Below are positions 24,139 to 34,762 of a stretch of DNA of 64,000 bases, piece by piece. The notes beneath the pieces were generated by a model. That model was not told the DNA's origin, made no database searches, and saw only the letters and a program-made list of their open reading frames with translations. Within the stretch, counting starts at the first letter, position 1. Each line of letters starts with the position of its first letter. The stretch covers positions 1,488,001-1,552,000 of the forward strand of contig NZ_CCBB010000001.1 in the NCBI RefSeq assembly GCF_000613185.1. Direction: 5' to 3'. The position numbers and the translations under genes are program-made. This DNA is from Mycolicibacterium cosmeticum. GTDB lineage: Bacteria > Actinomycetota > Actinomycetes > Mycobacteriales > Mycobacteriaceae.

Positions 24139-27100
24139 CTTTCGAACAGGCCCTGCGCCAGCGGCGTCGGGGAGCCGAAGCGGTGCGCGGTTACCGCGAC
24201 CGCTTGCTCGTGCACGAAGGTCAGCAGCTCGATCCGGCCGGCCTCGACAACCGGCTGGGCGTACAGCGCGATGTCGACCCGGCCCGCGCTGTCGCGGGCG
24301 AACTGCGCTCGGTCGCCACCGAGCAGCCGCACCCGCTCAGGGGCGTTGTCGCGCAACAGCTTCTGCCAGGCCGCCGCATCGTCGACCCGGTAGGTGACAC
24401 CCGTGACGCGCAGCGCCTCGGCCACCGCCGGGGTAAGCGGCTCCGGACTGGAGACGGTCAGCGCGGCGCCGGCCAGAATCCCGGCGCCCACGACGCGCAG
24501 CAGGGCCGCGGTGTCGCCGTCGGTCACGCGCACGGTGACGGGCACCGGAAGGTACCGCAGCACGTTCAGCTCCACCTGCAAGGCGGACACGTCGCGCGCG
24601 ACGCCGAATTCCTCGGCCCAGGCGAGCGCATCGGAGGCGAAGGCGCGCTCCAGGAACGCGCGCTCATCGGGCGCCAGACCTGCTGCGGCCGAGAGCAATC
24701 GGGATACGGCCGGTGCGGGGCCGGCACCTCGGGTGGCTCGGGCCGGCCGCCAATCGGACAACCCGATCAGGTAATTGGGCCCACCGGCCTTCGTGCCGGC
24801 GCCGACGGCCGACTTCTTCCAGCCGCCGAACGGCTGACGGCGCACGATCGCCCCCACGGTCGAGCGATTCACGTAGGCGTTGCCGGCCTGCACCTGGTCG
24901 ATCCAGCGTTCGATCTCGTCGCGGTCCAGGCTGTGCAGTCCCGCCGTGAGCCCATAATCCACCTGATTCTGGATCGCGATCGCCTGATCGAGATCGTCGG
25001 CCGCGATGAGACCCAGTACCGGGCCGAAGTATTCGGTGAGGTGGAACTCCGAGCCGGGGCGCACGCCGGTCTTCACCCCCGGGGACCAGAGCCGACCGGT
25101 TTCGTCGAGGCGGCGGGGTGCCACCAACCACTGCTCCCCCGGAGCCAGCTGGGTGAGCGCCCGCAGCAACTTGCCGTCCGCGGGCTCGATGACCGGCCCC
25201 ATCTGCACGGTGGGATCCGTCGGATAGCCGACCTTCAGCGAGGTGACGGCATCGATCAGCTGGTCCCGGAACCGCGCCGACCGAGCGACCGATCCCACCA
25301 GGATGCCCAACGAGGCCGCCGAACACTTCTGCCCGGCATGCCCGAAGGCCGAGGACACCAGGTCCTTGACCGCGAGATCGAGATCGGCGTGCGGGGTGAT
25401 CACGATGGCGTTCTTGCCGCTGGTCTCGGCCAGCAGCGGCAGATCCGGGCGGAAGCTGCGGAACAACTCCGCCGTGTCGAAGGCCCCGGTCAGGATCAGC
25501 CGGCCGACCCGCTCGTCGGACACCAGCCGGGTTCCCAGGTCACTTTCGTCGACATGGACCAACCGCAGGACTTCCCGCGGGACGCCGGCCTCCCACAGTG
25601 CCTGCACCATCAGCGATCCGCAGCGGCGCGCCTGAGTGGCCGGTTTGATGATCACCGGGCTTCCCGCGGCCAGCGCGGCCAGCACCGATCCGGCGGGAAT
25701 CGCCACCGGGAAGTTCCACGGCGGTGTGACCACCGTGAGGCCGACCGGCACGGCGGTGGCGCCGTCCACGCTGTCCAGTTCCTCCGCGAGTGACGCGTAG
25801 TAGTTGGCGAAGTCGATCGCTTCGGAGACTTCCGGATCGCCCTGATCGAGGGTCTTTCCGCATTCGGCGGCCATCGCCTCCAACAAGACCGCCCGGGCGG
25901 CCTGCAGCGTCCCGGCGGCGCGGCGCAGCACGGATGCCCGGTCCGCGCCGGACAGCGCCCCCCACCTCGCCCCGGCCGCGACGGCATCGGTGATGACCCG
26001 GTCCAACGCCTCCGGTGTGTCAACGGTGTACTGGGACACCAGTTCCCGGCCGGCCGTCGAGGTGGCGATCCGCTCGGTGACCGCTTGCCCCCACGCCCGG
26101 TTGCCGGGCAATGCCGGGTCGGTGTCGGCGACGTTGACGAAGTCGCCCGCCGGGCAGATGGCGGCGTTCGGATCGTCGGTGCGCCGGTCCTGCCGACGGT
26201 TCGGCAGCGGGAACGCATGGTCGAGCTGAGCCAGGGAGGCGATGAACCGGTGCTTCTCACGCTCGAAAAGGCTTGGTTCGTCGTGCAGTTCGAAGACCGC
26301 GGACATGAAGTTGTCCTGGCTGGCGCCCTCCTCCAACCGCCGCACCAAGTAGGCGATGGCGACGTCGAAGTCCTTGGGGTGCACCACCGGTACGTACAGC
26401 AGCAGACCGCCGACCGTGCGCCGGACCGCTTCGGCCTGGGCCTCGGCCATGCCGAGCAGCATCTCGAATTCGATCCGGTCCCGGACCCCGCGCTGCCCGG
26501 CCAGCACCCAGGCATACGCGATGTCGAACAGGTTGTGCCCGGCGACACCGAGGCGGACATTGGCGGTGCGCTCGGGGTGCAACGCGTAATCGAGCACCCG
26601 TTTGTAGTTGGTGTCGGTGTCCTGTTTGGTCGGCCACGTCGCCGGCGGCCAGCCGTGCAGTGCCGCCTCCACGTGCTCCATCGGCAGGTTGGCGCCCTTC
26701 ACCAACCGAACCTTGATCCCCGCACCGCCACGCTCACGCCGGGCCCGAGCCCAATCTTGCAGGCGCATCATCGCGTTCAGCGCATCCGGTAGGTAGGCCT
26801 GCAGCACGATGCCGCCTTCGAGGTCCAGCAGTTCGGGCCGGTCGAGCAGCCGGGTGAACACCGCGATCGTCAGCTCCAGGTCGCGGTACTCCTCCATGTC
26901 GAGGTTGATGAACTTGCGCGTCGGCGAGGTCGCCGCCAGGGTGAACAACGGCAGCAGGCTTGCTTCGATGTGGTCGACGGCGTCGTCGAAGGCCCACGGC
27001 GAGTGCGGCGGGACGGTCGCCGACACCTTGATCGACACGTAGTCGACATCGGGCCTGCCGAGCAGCCGTTCGGTGCCTTCGAGCCGTCGCCCCGCTTCGG

Positions 27101-27560
27101 CCTGGCCCAGCACCGCCTCACCGAGCAGGTTGATGTTGAGCGCGACGCCACGCCGGCGGATCCGCGCGATCGACCACCCAAGCCGGGCATCGGTCGCGTC
27201 GACCAACAGATGACCGACCATCTTGCGCAGCGCTTTTCGAGCGACGGGGATGACCAGTCCGGGGGCGACAACGGAGACCAGCGCACCGAGTCTGATCAGC
27301 AGGCGTAGGTGCGCCGGCAGGAAACCCGGTGCGGTGCGGGCAAGCTCGCGAAGGTTGGCCGCGGCGACCCGACGGTCCTCGGGCCGGACCACCCGGTCGA
27401 CGAACCCGACGGTGAAGTCCAGGCCGTGCGGGTCGCGCAGCAGCTTTGCCAACTGCCGGCCGGCCGGCGCCACCGGTTGGCCGGCGGCCTCGTCGAGCCA
27501 GCGGCGCACCTGGTCCACCACGTCGGTCAGCAGGTCTTCCTTACTGGTCACGTCGGTCAT
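24135..27560 (-). CDS. putA: bifunctional proline dehydrogenase / P5C dehydrogenase
   Basis: 1141 aa from ATG 27560. Residues about 1-480 are the FAD proline dehydrogenase barrel (FINLDMEEYRDLELT, IKVRLVKGANLPMEH). About 500-960 is the glutamate-semialdehyde dehydrogenase with catalytic Cys in GHAGQKCSAAS, Glu in LLAETSGKNA and PFGGWKKSAVG near its end. About 960-1141 is a C-terminal extension as in larger PutA types. It oxidises proline to glutamate with substrate channelling. M. tuberculosis has two separate proteins (PruB, PruA), so the fusion is notable. There is no ribbon-helix-helix domain, so regulation probably falls to the divergent LysR. Confidence 0.93.
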   Translation of the reverse strand: MTDVTSKEDLLTDVVDQVRRWLDEAAGQPVAPAGRQLAKLLRDPHGLDFTVGFVDRVVRPEDRRVAAANLRELARTAPGFLPAHLRLLIRLGALVSVVAPGLVIPVARKALRKMVGHLLVDATDARLGWSIARIRRRGVALNINLLGEAVLGQAEAGRRLEGTERLLGRPDVDYVSIKVSATVPPHSPWAFDDAVDHIEASLLPLFTLAATSPTRKFINLDMEEYRDLELTIAVFTRLLDRPELLDLEGGIVLQAYLPDALNAMMRLQDWARARRERGGAGIKVRLVKGANLPMEHVEAALHGWPPATWPTKQDTDTNYKRVLDYALHPERTANVRLGVAGHNLFDIAYAWVLAGQRGVRDRIEFEMLLGMAEAQAEAVRRTVGGLLLYVPVVHPKDFDVAIAYLVRRLEEGASQDNFMSAVFELHDEPSLFEREKHRFIASLAQLDHAFPLPNRRQDRRTDDPNAAICPAGDFVNVADTDPALPGNRAWGQAVTERIATSTAGRELVSQYTVDTPEALDRVITDAVAAGARWGALSGADRASVLRRAAGTLQAARAVLLEAMAAECGKTLDQGDPEVSEAIDFANYYASLAEELDSVDGATAVPVGLTVVTPPWNFPVAIPAGSVLAALAAGSPVIIKPATQARRCGSLMVQALWEAGVPREVLRLVHVDESDLGTRLVSDERVGRLILTGAFDTAELFRSFRPDLPLLAETSGKNAIVITPHADLDLAVKDLVSSAFGHAGQKCSAASLGILVGSVARSARFRDQLIDAVTSLKVGYPTDPTVQMGPVIEPADGKLLRALTQLAPGEQWLVAPRRLDETGRLWSPGVKTGVRPGSEFHLTEYFGPVLGLIAADDLDQAIAIQNQVDYGLTAGLHSLDRDEIERWIDQVQAGNAYVNRSTVGAIVRRQPFGGWKKSAVGAGTKAGGPNYLIGLSDWRPARATRGAGPAPAVSRLLSAAAGLAPDERAFLERAFASDALAWAEEFGVARDVSALQVELNVLRYLPVPVTVRVTDGDTAALLRVVGAGILAGAALTVSSPEPLTPAVAEALRVTGVTYRVDDAAAWQKLLRDNAPERVRLLGGDRAQFARDSAGRVDIALYAQPVVEAGRIELLTFVHEQAVAVTAHRFGSPTPLAQGLFES

Positions 27561-27603
27561 CTGCCCATCATCGGCCGCCAAGACACTTAAAATAAAGCAA
27601 TGA

Positions 27604-27617
27604 TTTCTGACATGAAA
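27604..27617. promoter_or_regulatory. LysR-type binding site between putA and lysR
   Basis: TTTCTGACATGAAA is an inverted repeat containing a T-N11-A box, in an AT-rich 69-bp divergent gap. CTTAAA and TTTAAG flank it further out. This is the usual arrangement for a LysR protein controlling its divergent target. Confidence 0.55.
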
Positions 27618-27629
27618 GTTTAAGCGGAA

Positions 27630-28556
27630 ATGAAACATCAGCGCGCCGACCTGCTCGATGTCCGCAGGCTGCGGTTGCTGCACGAGTTGAGCCTGCGGGG
27701 CACATTGTCCGATGTCGCCGAGGCGCTGCACCAGAGTCCGTCCGCCGTCTCCCAGGCGCTCAACCAGCTGGAACGCGAGGTCGGCGTTCCTCTGCTGGAA
27801 AAGGTCGGCCGCCGGTTGCGGCTGACCCCGGCGGCCGAGGTGCTGGTGGAGCACACCGGGGTCATCTTGGCGCGGCTGGAACTGGCGGCCTCCGATGTCG
27901 CCGTGCAGAGCGATGAGGCGTCGGGCACCGTCCGGTTGGCCGTCTTCCAATCGGCGGCCTCGGCCTTCATGCCACAGATGCTCACCGAGTTGGCGACGCG
28001 TCATCCGCGGCTGCGGGTGACGATGTCCCAGCGTGAACCCGAGCAGGCGCTCTACGAGACGTGGATGCGCGAGTTCGATCTGGTGATCGCCGAGGAGTAC
28101 CCGGGGCACGCCGCCCGGGCGTATCCCGACCTGCACCGCGCGCCGCTGACCACCGACCTGCTGCGGCTGGCCGTCCCGCCGGCCGGGGATCCGTGGGACC
28201 GCGTTGCCTCGGTCGCCGATGCCGCCGACCTGCCGTGGACGATGGAGCCGGAAGGTACCGCGTCCCGGCACTGGGCCGAACAGCTATGTCGGCGAGCCGG
28301 TTTCGAGCCCGATGTGCGCTTCGAAACCGACGACCTGGAAGCCCAGATCGCGCTGATCGAGAACGGCAACGCGGTCGCGATCCTGCCCGACCTGATGCGA
28401 GTCCGCCGCCGTCCGCACGTGCGCGTCGTCGACGTCGACCCGCGTCGGCGTTCGGTGTTCACCGCGACACGAGCCGCGATCAGCGCCACCCCGGCCATCG
28501 TGGCCTGCCGGCAGGCGCTGGCCTCCGTGGTGCCCGAGCATCTCGACGTGGACTGA
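27630..28556 (+). CDS. LysR-family regulator, probable control of putA
   Basis: 308 aa. N-terminal winged HTH (LLHELSLRGTLSDVAEALHQ, SPSAVSQALNQLEREVGVPL) and a C-terminal periplasmic-binding-protein-like co-inducer domain. It is divergent from the proline catabolic gene with a T-N11-A palindrome between them, so proline-responsive control is the natural inference, but the ligand is not visible in the sequence. Convergent with dapC. Confidence 0.87.
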   Translation: MKHQRADLLDVRRLRLLHELSLRGTLSDVAEALHQSPSAVSQALNQLEREVGVPLLEKVGRRLRLTPAAEVLVEHTGVILARLELAASDVAVQSDEASGTVRLAVFQSAASAFMPQMLTELATRHPRLRVTMSQREPEQALYETWMREFDLVIAEEYPGHAARAYPDLHRAPLTTDLLRLAVPPAGDPWDRVASVADAADLPWTMEPEGTASRHWAEQLCRRAGFEPDVRFETDDLEAQIALIENGNAVAILPDLMRVRRRPHVRVVDVDPRRRSVFTATRAAISATPAIVACRQALASVVPEHLDVD

Positions 28557-28557
28557 G

Positions 28558-28621
28558 TCGCTGCACCGCAGCCCTAGCTCAATCGCTGCACCGCAGCCCT
28601 AGCCCAATCGCTGCACCGCAG
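28558..28621. repeat. tandem 25-bp repeat derived from the dapC 3' end
   Basis: Two full copies (28558-28582, 28583-28607) and a partial third (28608-28621) of TCGCTGCACCGCAGCCCTAG followed by CTCAA or CCCAA. On the minus strand the unit is the end of dapC, coding AAVQRLG-stop, repeated beyond the stop. Each unit also holds the small hairpin GCTGC-ACC-GCAGC, giving three stems between the convergent lysR and dapC ends. Confidence 0.7.
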
Positions 28622-29705
28622 CGGAAATCCGTTCGTCTGTGGCCGTCAACGCGATCCGCACATGCTGGGCACCCGCCGGCCCGTAGAACTCGCCGGGCGC
28701 CACCAGGATCCCGCGTTCGGCCAGCCATGCCACGGTGTCCCGGCACGGCTCCCCACGCGTGGCCCACAGGTACAGGCCCGCCTCGGAATGGTCGATGGTG
28801 AATCCGGCATTGCGGATCGCGGCCGCCAGCACGTCGCGGCGCCGGGCATAGCGATCCCGCTGCTCGGCCTCGTGGGCGTCATCGTCCAGGGCGGCAACCA
28901 TCGCCGCCTGCACCGGCGTCGGGACGATCATCCCGGCGTGCTTGCGCACCTCGAGCAGCTCGCGCACCAAAGCGGGATCCCCGGCCACGAACCCGGCGCG
29001 ATACCCGGCCAGCGACGACGTCTTGGACAGCGAATGCACCGCCAACAGGCCGGTGTGGTCACCGTCGGACACCGACGGGTGCAGCACACTGAGCGGCTGC
29101 GCGTCCCAGGCCAACCCCAGGTAACACTCGTCGGAGGCCACGATCGCGCCGCGCTCCCGCGCCCAGCCGACCACCTTGCGCAGATGGTCGACGCCCAGGA
29201 CCCGCCCCGTCGGATTGCTCGGCGAATTCAGGTAGACCAACGCCGGATTCTGCGGCCCCAGCTGGGTCAGCGAATCGGCCGCCACCACCTGGGCACCGGC
29301 CAGCCGCGCACCGACGTCGTAGGTGGGATACGCCAACTCGGGAATGACCACCGTGTCGGCGGCACCCAGACCGAGCAGCGTCGGCAACCAGGCGATCAGC
29401 TCTTTGGTGCCGATCACCGGCAGCACCGCGGACTCGGCCAGCCCGGTCACGCCGTAGCGGCGCTCCAAGGCCGCGACGGCGGACAGCCGCAGCGCGGCGG
29501 TGCCGGCCGTGGCCGGGTAGCCGGGCGACGCGCTGGCCGCGGCCAGTGCGTCGCGAATCACCGGCGCGACCTCGTCGACGGGCGTGCCGACCGACAGGTC
29601 GACGATGCCGTCAGGATGTGCGCGGGCGGTAGCCGCGGCGTCGGCCAGGGTGTCCCACGGGAAAACCGGCAGCGCAGCGGACTTGACCGAACGGACCGTG
29701 CTCAC
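28599..29705 (-). CDS. dapC: N-succinyldiaminopimelate aminotransferase DapC
   Basis: 368 aa from GTG 29705, which overlaps the fdxC stop by 4 bp (GTGA). PLP-dependent fold type I aminotransferase: SNPTGRV, DECYLGL and the PLP lysine in [16 protein letters not shown]. It aminates N-succinyl-2-amino-6-ketopimelate from glutamate, the step between DapD and DapE. Length matches M. tuberculosis DapC (Rv1178, about 362 aa), and its neighbour fdxC is conserved. The longer upstream frame belongs to fdxC and is not used. Confidence 0.92.
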   Translation of the reverse strand: MSTVRSVKSAALPVFPWDTLADAAATARAHPDGIVDLSVGTPVDEVAPVIRDALAAASASPGYPATAGTAALRLSAVAALERRYGVTGLAESAVLPVIGTKELIAWLPTLLGLGAADTVVIPELAYPTYDVGARLAGAQVVAADSLTQLGPQNPALVYLNSPSNPTGRVLGVDHLRKVVGWARERGAIVASDECYLGLAWDAQPLSVLHPSVSDGDHTGLLAVHSLSKTSSLAGYRAGFVAGDPALVRELLEVRKHAGMIVPTPVQAAMVAALDDDAHEAEQRDRYARRRDVLAAAIRNAGFTIDHSEAGLYLWATRGEPCRDTVAWLAERGILVAPGEFYGPAGAQHVRIALTATDERISAAVQRLG

Positions 29706-30022
29706 TCGCCCTTGGGCTCGAGATCCTTGATGGCCTGCGGATCGTTGTCGGTCTGGCCGACCTTCGACGCACCACCGGGAGACCCCAGCTCGGCGAAGAA
29801 GTCCGCATTGCTCTGCGTGTAGCCGCCCCACTGGTCGGGCACATCGTCCTCGTAGTAGATGGCCTCCACCGGGCACACCGGCTCGCAGGCGCCGCAGTCC
29901 ACGCACTCGTCGGGGTGGATGTACAGCATGCGTGCACCCTCGTAGATGCAGTCGACAGGGCACTCCTCGATGCATGCCTTGTCTTTGACGTCAACGCAGG
30001 GTTCGGCAATGACGTACGTCAC
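29702..30022 (-). CDS. fdxC: ferredoxin FdxC (7Fe/4Fe type)
   Basis: 106 aa, GTG start after GGACAGGAGAGAC. Two clusters are indicated: an N-terminal set ([19 protein letters not shown]) in which a Cys spacing wider than CxxCxxC favours a 3Fe-4S site, and [12 protein letters not shown] for a 4Fe-4S site. This is the FdxC type of mycobacteria and streptomycetes, a small soluble electron carrier. It is coupled to dapC, as in M. tuberculosis; why an aminotransferase gene is attached is not known. Confidence 0.93.
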   Translation of the reverse strand: MTYVIAEPCVDVKDKACIEECPVDCIYEGARMLYIHPDECVDCGACEPVCPVEAIYYEDDVPDQWGGYTQSNADFFAELGSPGGASKVGQTDNDPQAIKDLEPKGE

Positions 30023-30278
30023 TGATGTCTCTCCTGTCCAGTGGGCTGCTGGTCGGGTATGTCCGGTTCGGACTCATTGAACCTGCGGCAAGTATGCGAT
30101 GCCCATACCTGCACGCGCGTCTCAGTGTGTCCTAACTTTCCGCGCGGCCCGTGGGGGCGCGCACGTGGTTACTGATACTAGACGTTGCAGATACACCTCG
30201 ACTAGACACCACGCGCCGTGTTTGTCACGTCTTTGCACCTTGTTGCATAGGACCGTCGGTACCGCATACGCTGCCGTC

Positions 30279-32857
<2,579 letters not shown>

Positions 32858-32870
32858 CTTCCCTCGCAGC

Positions 32871-32905
32871 GGGTGAGCAGACCCACCACACGGGTCTGCT
32901 CACCC
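32871..32905. terminator. bidirectional hairpin terminator
   Basis: GGGTGAGCAGACCC and GGGTCTGCTCACCC form a perfect 14-bp stem with a 7-base loop, between the convergent fadH and YceI-family stop codons. There is no T-run, as is common for mycobacterial terminators. Confidence 0.75.
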
Positions 32906-32914
32906 ATCGCGGCC

Positions 32915-33463
32915 TCAGGCCTGCTTGAGCGCCTCGATCTCGAGGGTGATGGTGACCTTGTCGCCGACCACGGCGCCACCGGTCTCCAACGGCGCATCGA
33001 AGGAGATGCCGAAGTCCTTGCGGTTCAACACCACCGACGCCTCGAAGCCGGCCACCGCGCCGTGTCCCATGCCCGGGTTGACACCGTTGAATTCGAGCTC
33101 CAGTGACACCGGCTTGGTCACACCCTTGAGGGTGAAGTCGCCGTCGAGCACGTAGTGGTCACCGTCGGCGCGCACCCCGGTGGAAACGAAGGTCGCGGTC
33201 GGGAACTGCTCGGTGTCGAAGAAATCGGCCGCCTTGAGGTGGGCGTCGCGCTGCTCGTTGCGGGTGTTGACCGAGTTCACGTCGATGGTCGCGGTGACGG
33301 ACGGGGTGCCGTCCTCGGCCACGACGATGGCACCGCTGAACGAGTCGAACGTGCCGCGCACCTTGCTCACCACGAGGTGGCGTACCGAGAAGTTGACCGA
33401 GGAATGCACCGGGTCCAGCGCCCAGGTGCCAGCGGTCAGGTCGGTGGCTACTGCTGCGGTCAT
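32915..33463 (-). CDS. YceI-family lipid-binding protein
   Basis: 182 aa. A YceI lipocalin-like barrel: WALDPVHSSVNFSVRHLVVSKVRG at the N-terminus, DVNSVNTRNEQRDAHLKAADFFD in the middle and DFTLKGVTKPVSL near the end. E. coli YceI has a signal peptide and binds polyisoprenoids; here the chain starts directly with the domain, so it should be cytosolic. Ligand unknown. Upstream (33464-33638) is AT-rich and should hold both this promoter and that of the divergent excalibur gene. Confidence 0.88.
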   Translation of the reverse strand: MTAAVATDLTAGTWALDPVHSSVNFSVRHLVVSKVRGTFDSFSGAIVVAEDGTPSVTATIDVNSVNTRNEQRDAHLKAADFFDTEQFPTATFVSTGVRADGDHYVLDGDFTLKGVTKPVSLELEFNGVNPGMGHGAVAGFEASVVLNRKDFGISFDAPLETGGAVVGDKVTITLEIEALKQA

Positions 33464-33638
33464 GAAAGCTCCTTGTTCGATGGGGCCGGCCCTCCCGGAC
33501 CCTCATCGAAACTAACTGGACCGCGGTCCGGATTATTCGAGCATACAGACAATTGTGATACGCATCACATGCAGATGATAGCCGGGCAAACAAATACGTG
33601 CATACCGTAAATTTGCGTCTTCGAGTCAAGTTGAAGAG

Positions 33639-34232
33639 GTGAATCACGTGCTCCGCACGGTATTTTCGATCATAAGCATGGCGTGGGCACTCACGGTGTT
33701 CGGTCTGGCCTCCAGTCCAATAGCAAACGCGTACGCCAACTGTGCAGAGGCGCGGGCCGCCGGTGCCGCTCCGCTTTACGCCGGCCAACCCGGCTACAGC
33801 AGGAGGCTCGATCGGGATGGCGACGGTGTCGCATGCGAGACAGGGAGCGGCGGAACACGAGCGCCCGCGGGGTTAATGCCGTCGTATCCGGTGCAGCCGC
33901 CCGTCCCGGCATCACCCGCCCCGGCGGGACCGGTCCCCACCGCCACAGGCACCGTCACGACGGTCGTTAATTGGTCTGGCGCCGACTGCATCGATATCAC
34001 CGCACCGAACCCGAACGCCGCGGGCATCCTGGAAACCGCCAATTTCTGCGGCGGCTCAGCGCAGTTCCAAATCTCCCCTACCAGTGGTGCGCAGATGGTG
34101 GGCGCGGACCCGAATATCGGCTCCGCCAACGCGGCATCGTGTGAAATTCTGTCGGGCAGGCTCGTCGACTCCGGCACGTTGGGCGACGGGCACGACATCA
34201 ACTGCCTGACGCGTTTCGACGCCCTCCGCTAG
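33639..34232 (+). CDS. secreted excalibur-domain calcium-binding protein
   Basis: 197 aa as drawn. GTG 33648 may be the true start because GAAGAGGTG then sits at good ribosome-site spacing. A signal peptide (VFSIISMAWALTVFGLASS) is followed by an excalibur motif: YANCAEARAAGAAPLYAGQP then DRDGDGVACE, the EF-hand-like Ca site bracketed by Cys. A Pro-rich linker leads to a second domain of about 90 aa with Cys (GADCID, NFCGGS, ASCEIL, INCLT) that I do not recognise. It is probably secreted or wall-associated. Confidence 0.8.
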   Translation: MNHVLRTVFSIISMAWALTVFGLASSPIANAYANCAEARAAGAAPLYAGQPGYSRRLDRDGDGVACETGSGGTRAPAGLMPSYPVQPPVPASPAPAGPVPTATGTVTTVVNWSGADCIDITAPNPNAAGILETANFCGGSAQFQISPTSGAQMVGADPNIGSANAASCEILSGRLVDSGTLGDGHDINCLTRFDALR

Positions 34233-34675
34233 CCTCCACCCCACACCGCCCGAGCGCCGGAATCCCCGACCCGGATCACCGCGGCGATCGCCGCCAGCCC
34301 GATGGCCACGGTCAGCACCGCCACCACGGCAGCCGTCGCGCGACCGTGGCCGGACCACCACTGCAGCAGCGCCAACAACACCGCGATCACGAGCAATGCC
34401 GCACCGACGTAGGGCATCCAGTTCCCGCGCTCGGCGTGCTCCTGGAGCACGGCGGGCGGTTGCGGGAAGTTGGCGTACATCGCTTCCCCCGCCTCCACGG
34501 TCAACGGGGTCAGGGCTGCCGTCACCGCGGCCAGCACCAGCACGAGCCACACCAAGCGGTCCCGCGCGGCCGGCCACAGGGCGCACAGGATCTCCAGCAA
34601 TGCCACCAGGGGCACCAGCACGACGATCGCGTGCACCAGCAGCGGGTGGGCGGGCAGCCCGGCGATCGTGTCCAT
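34229..34675 (-). CDS. DUF2231-like four-helix membrane protein
   Basis: 148 aa with four hydrophobic segments (HAIVVLVPLVALLEILCALW, LVLVLAAVTAAL, VGAALLVIAVLLALL, AVVAVLTVAIGLAAI). The N-terminal GLPAHPLLVHAIV with two His residues is typical of DUF2231 proteins. Function unknown; heme or metal binding by the His residues is conceivable. Its stop overlaps the convergent excalibur gene stop by 4 bp. Confidence 0.75.
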   Translation of the reverse strand: MDTIAGLPAHPLLVHAIVVLVPLVALLEILCALWPAARDRLVWLVLVLAAVTAALTPLTVEAGEAMYANFPQPPAVLQEHAERGNWMPYVGAALLVIAVLLALLQWWSGHGRATAAVVAVLTVAIGLAAIAAVIRVGDSGARAVWGGG

Positions 34676-34762
34676 GGGCCGAGGATCCCACGCGAGCGTC
34701 CCCGAAATGCCAGGAATGGCGGCGTGTCACTGTGCAGACACGGGCGCTCGCCGAAGAAAAAG

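Noticed and set aside
28558..28621. CRISPR-like array
   Set aside because: The units are directly adjacent without spacers and are copies of the dapC coding end.
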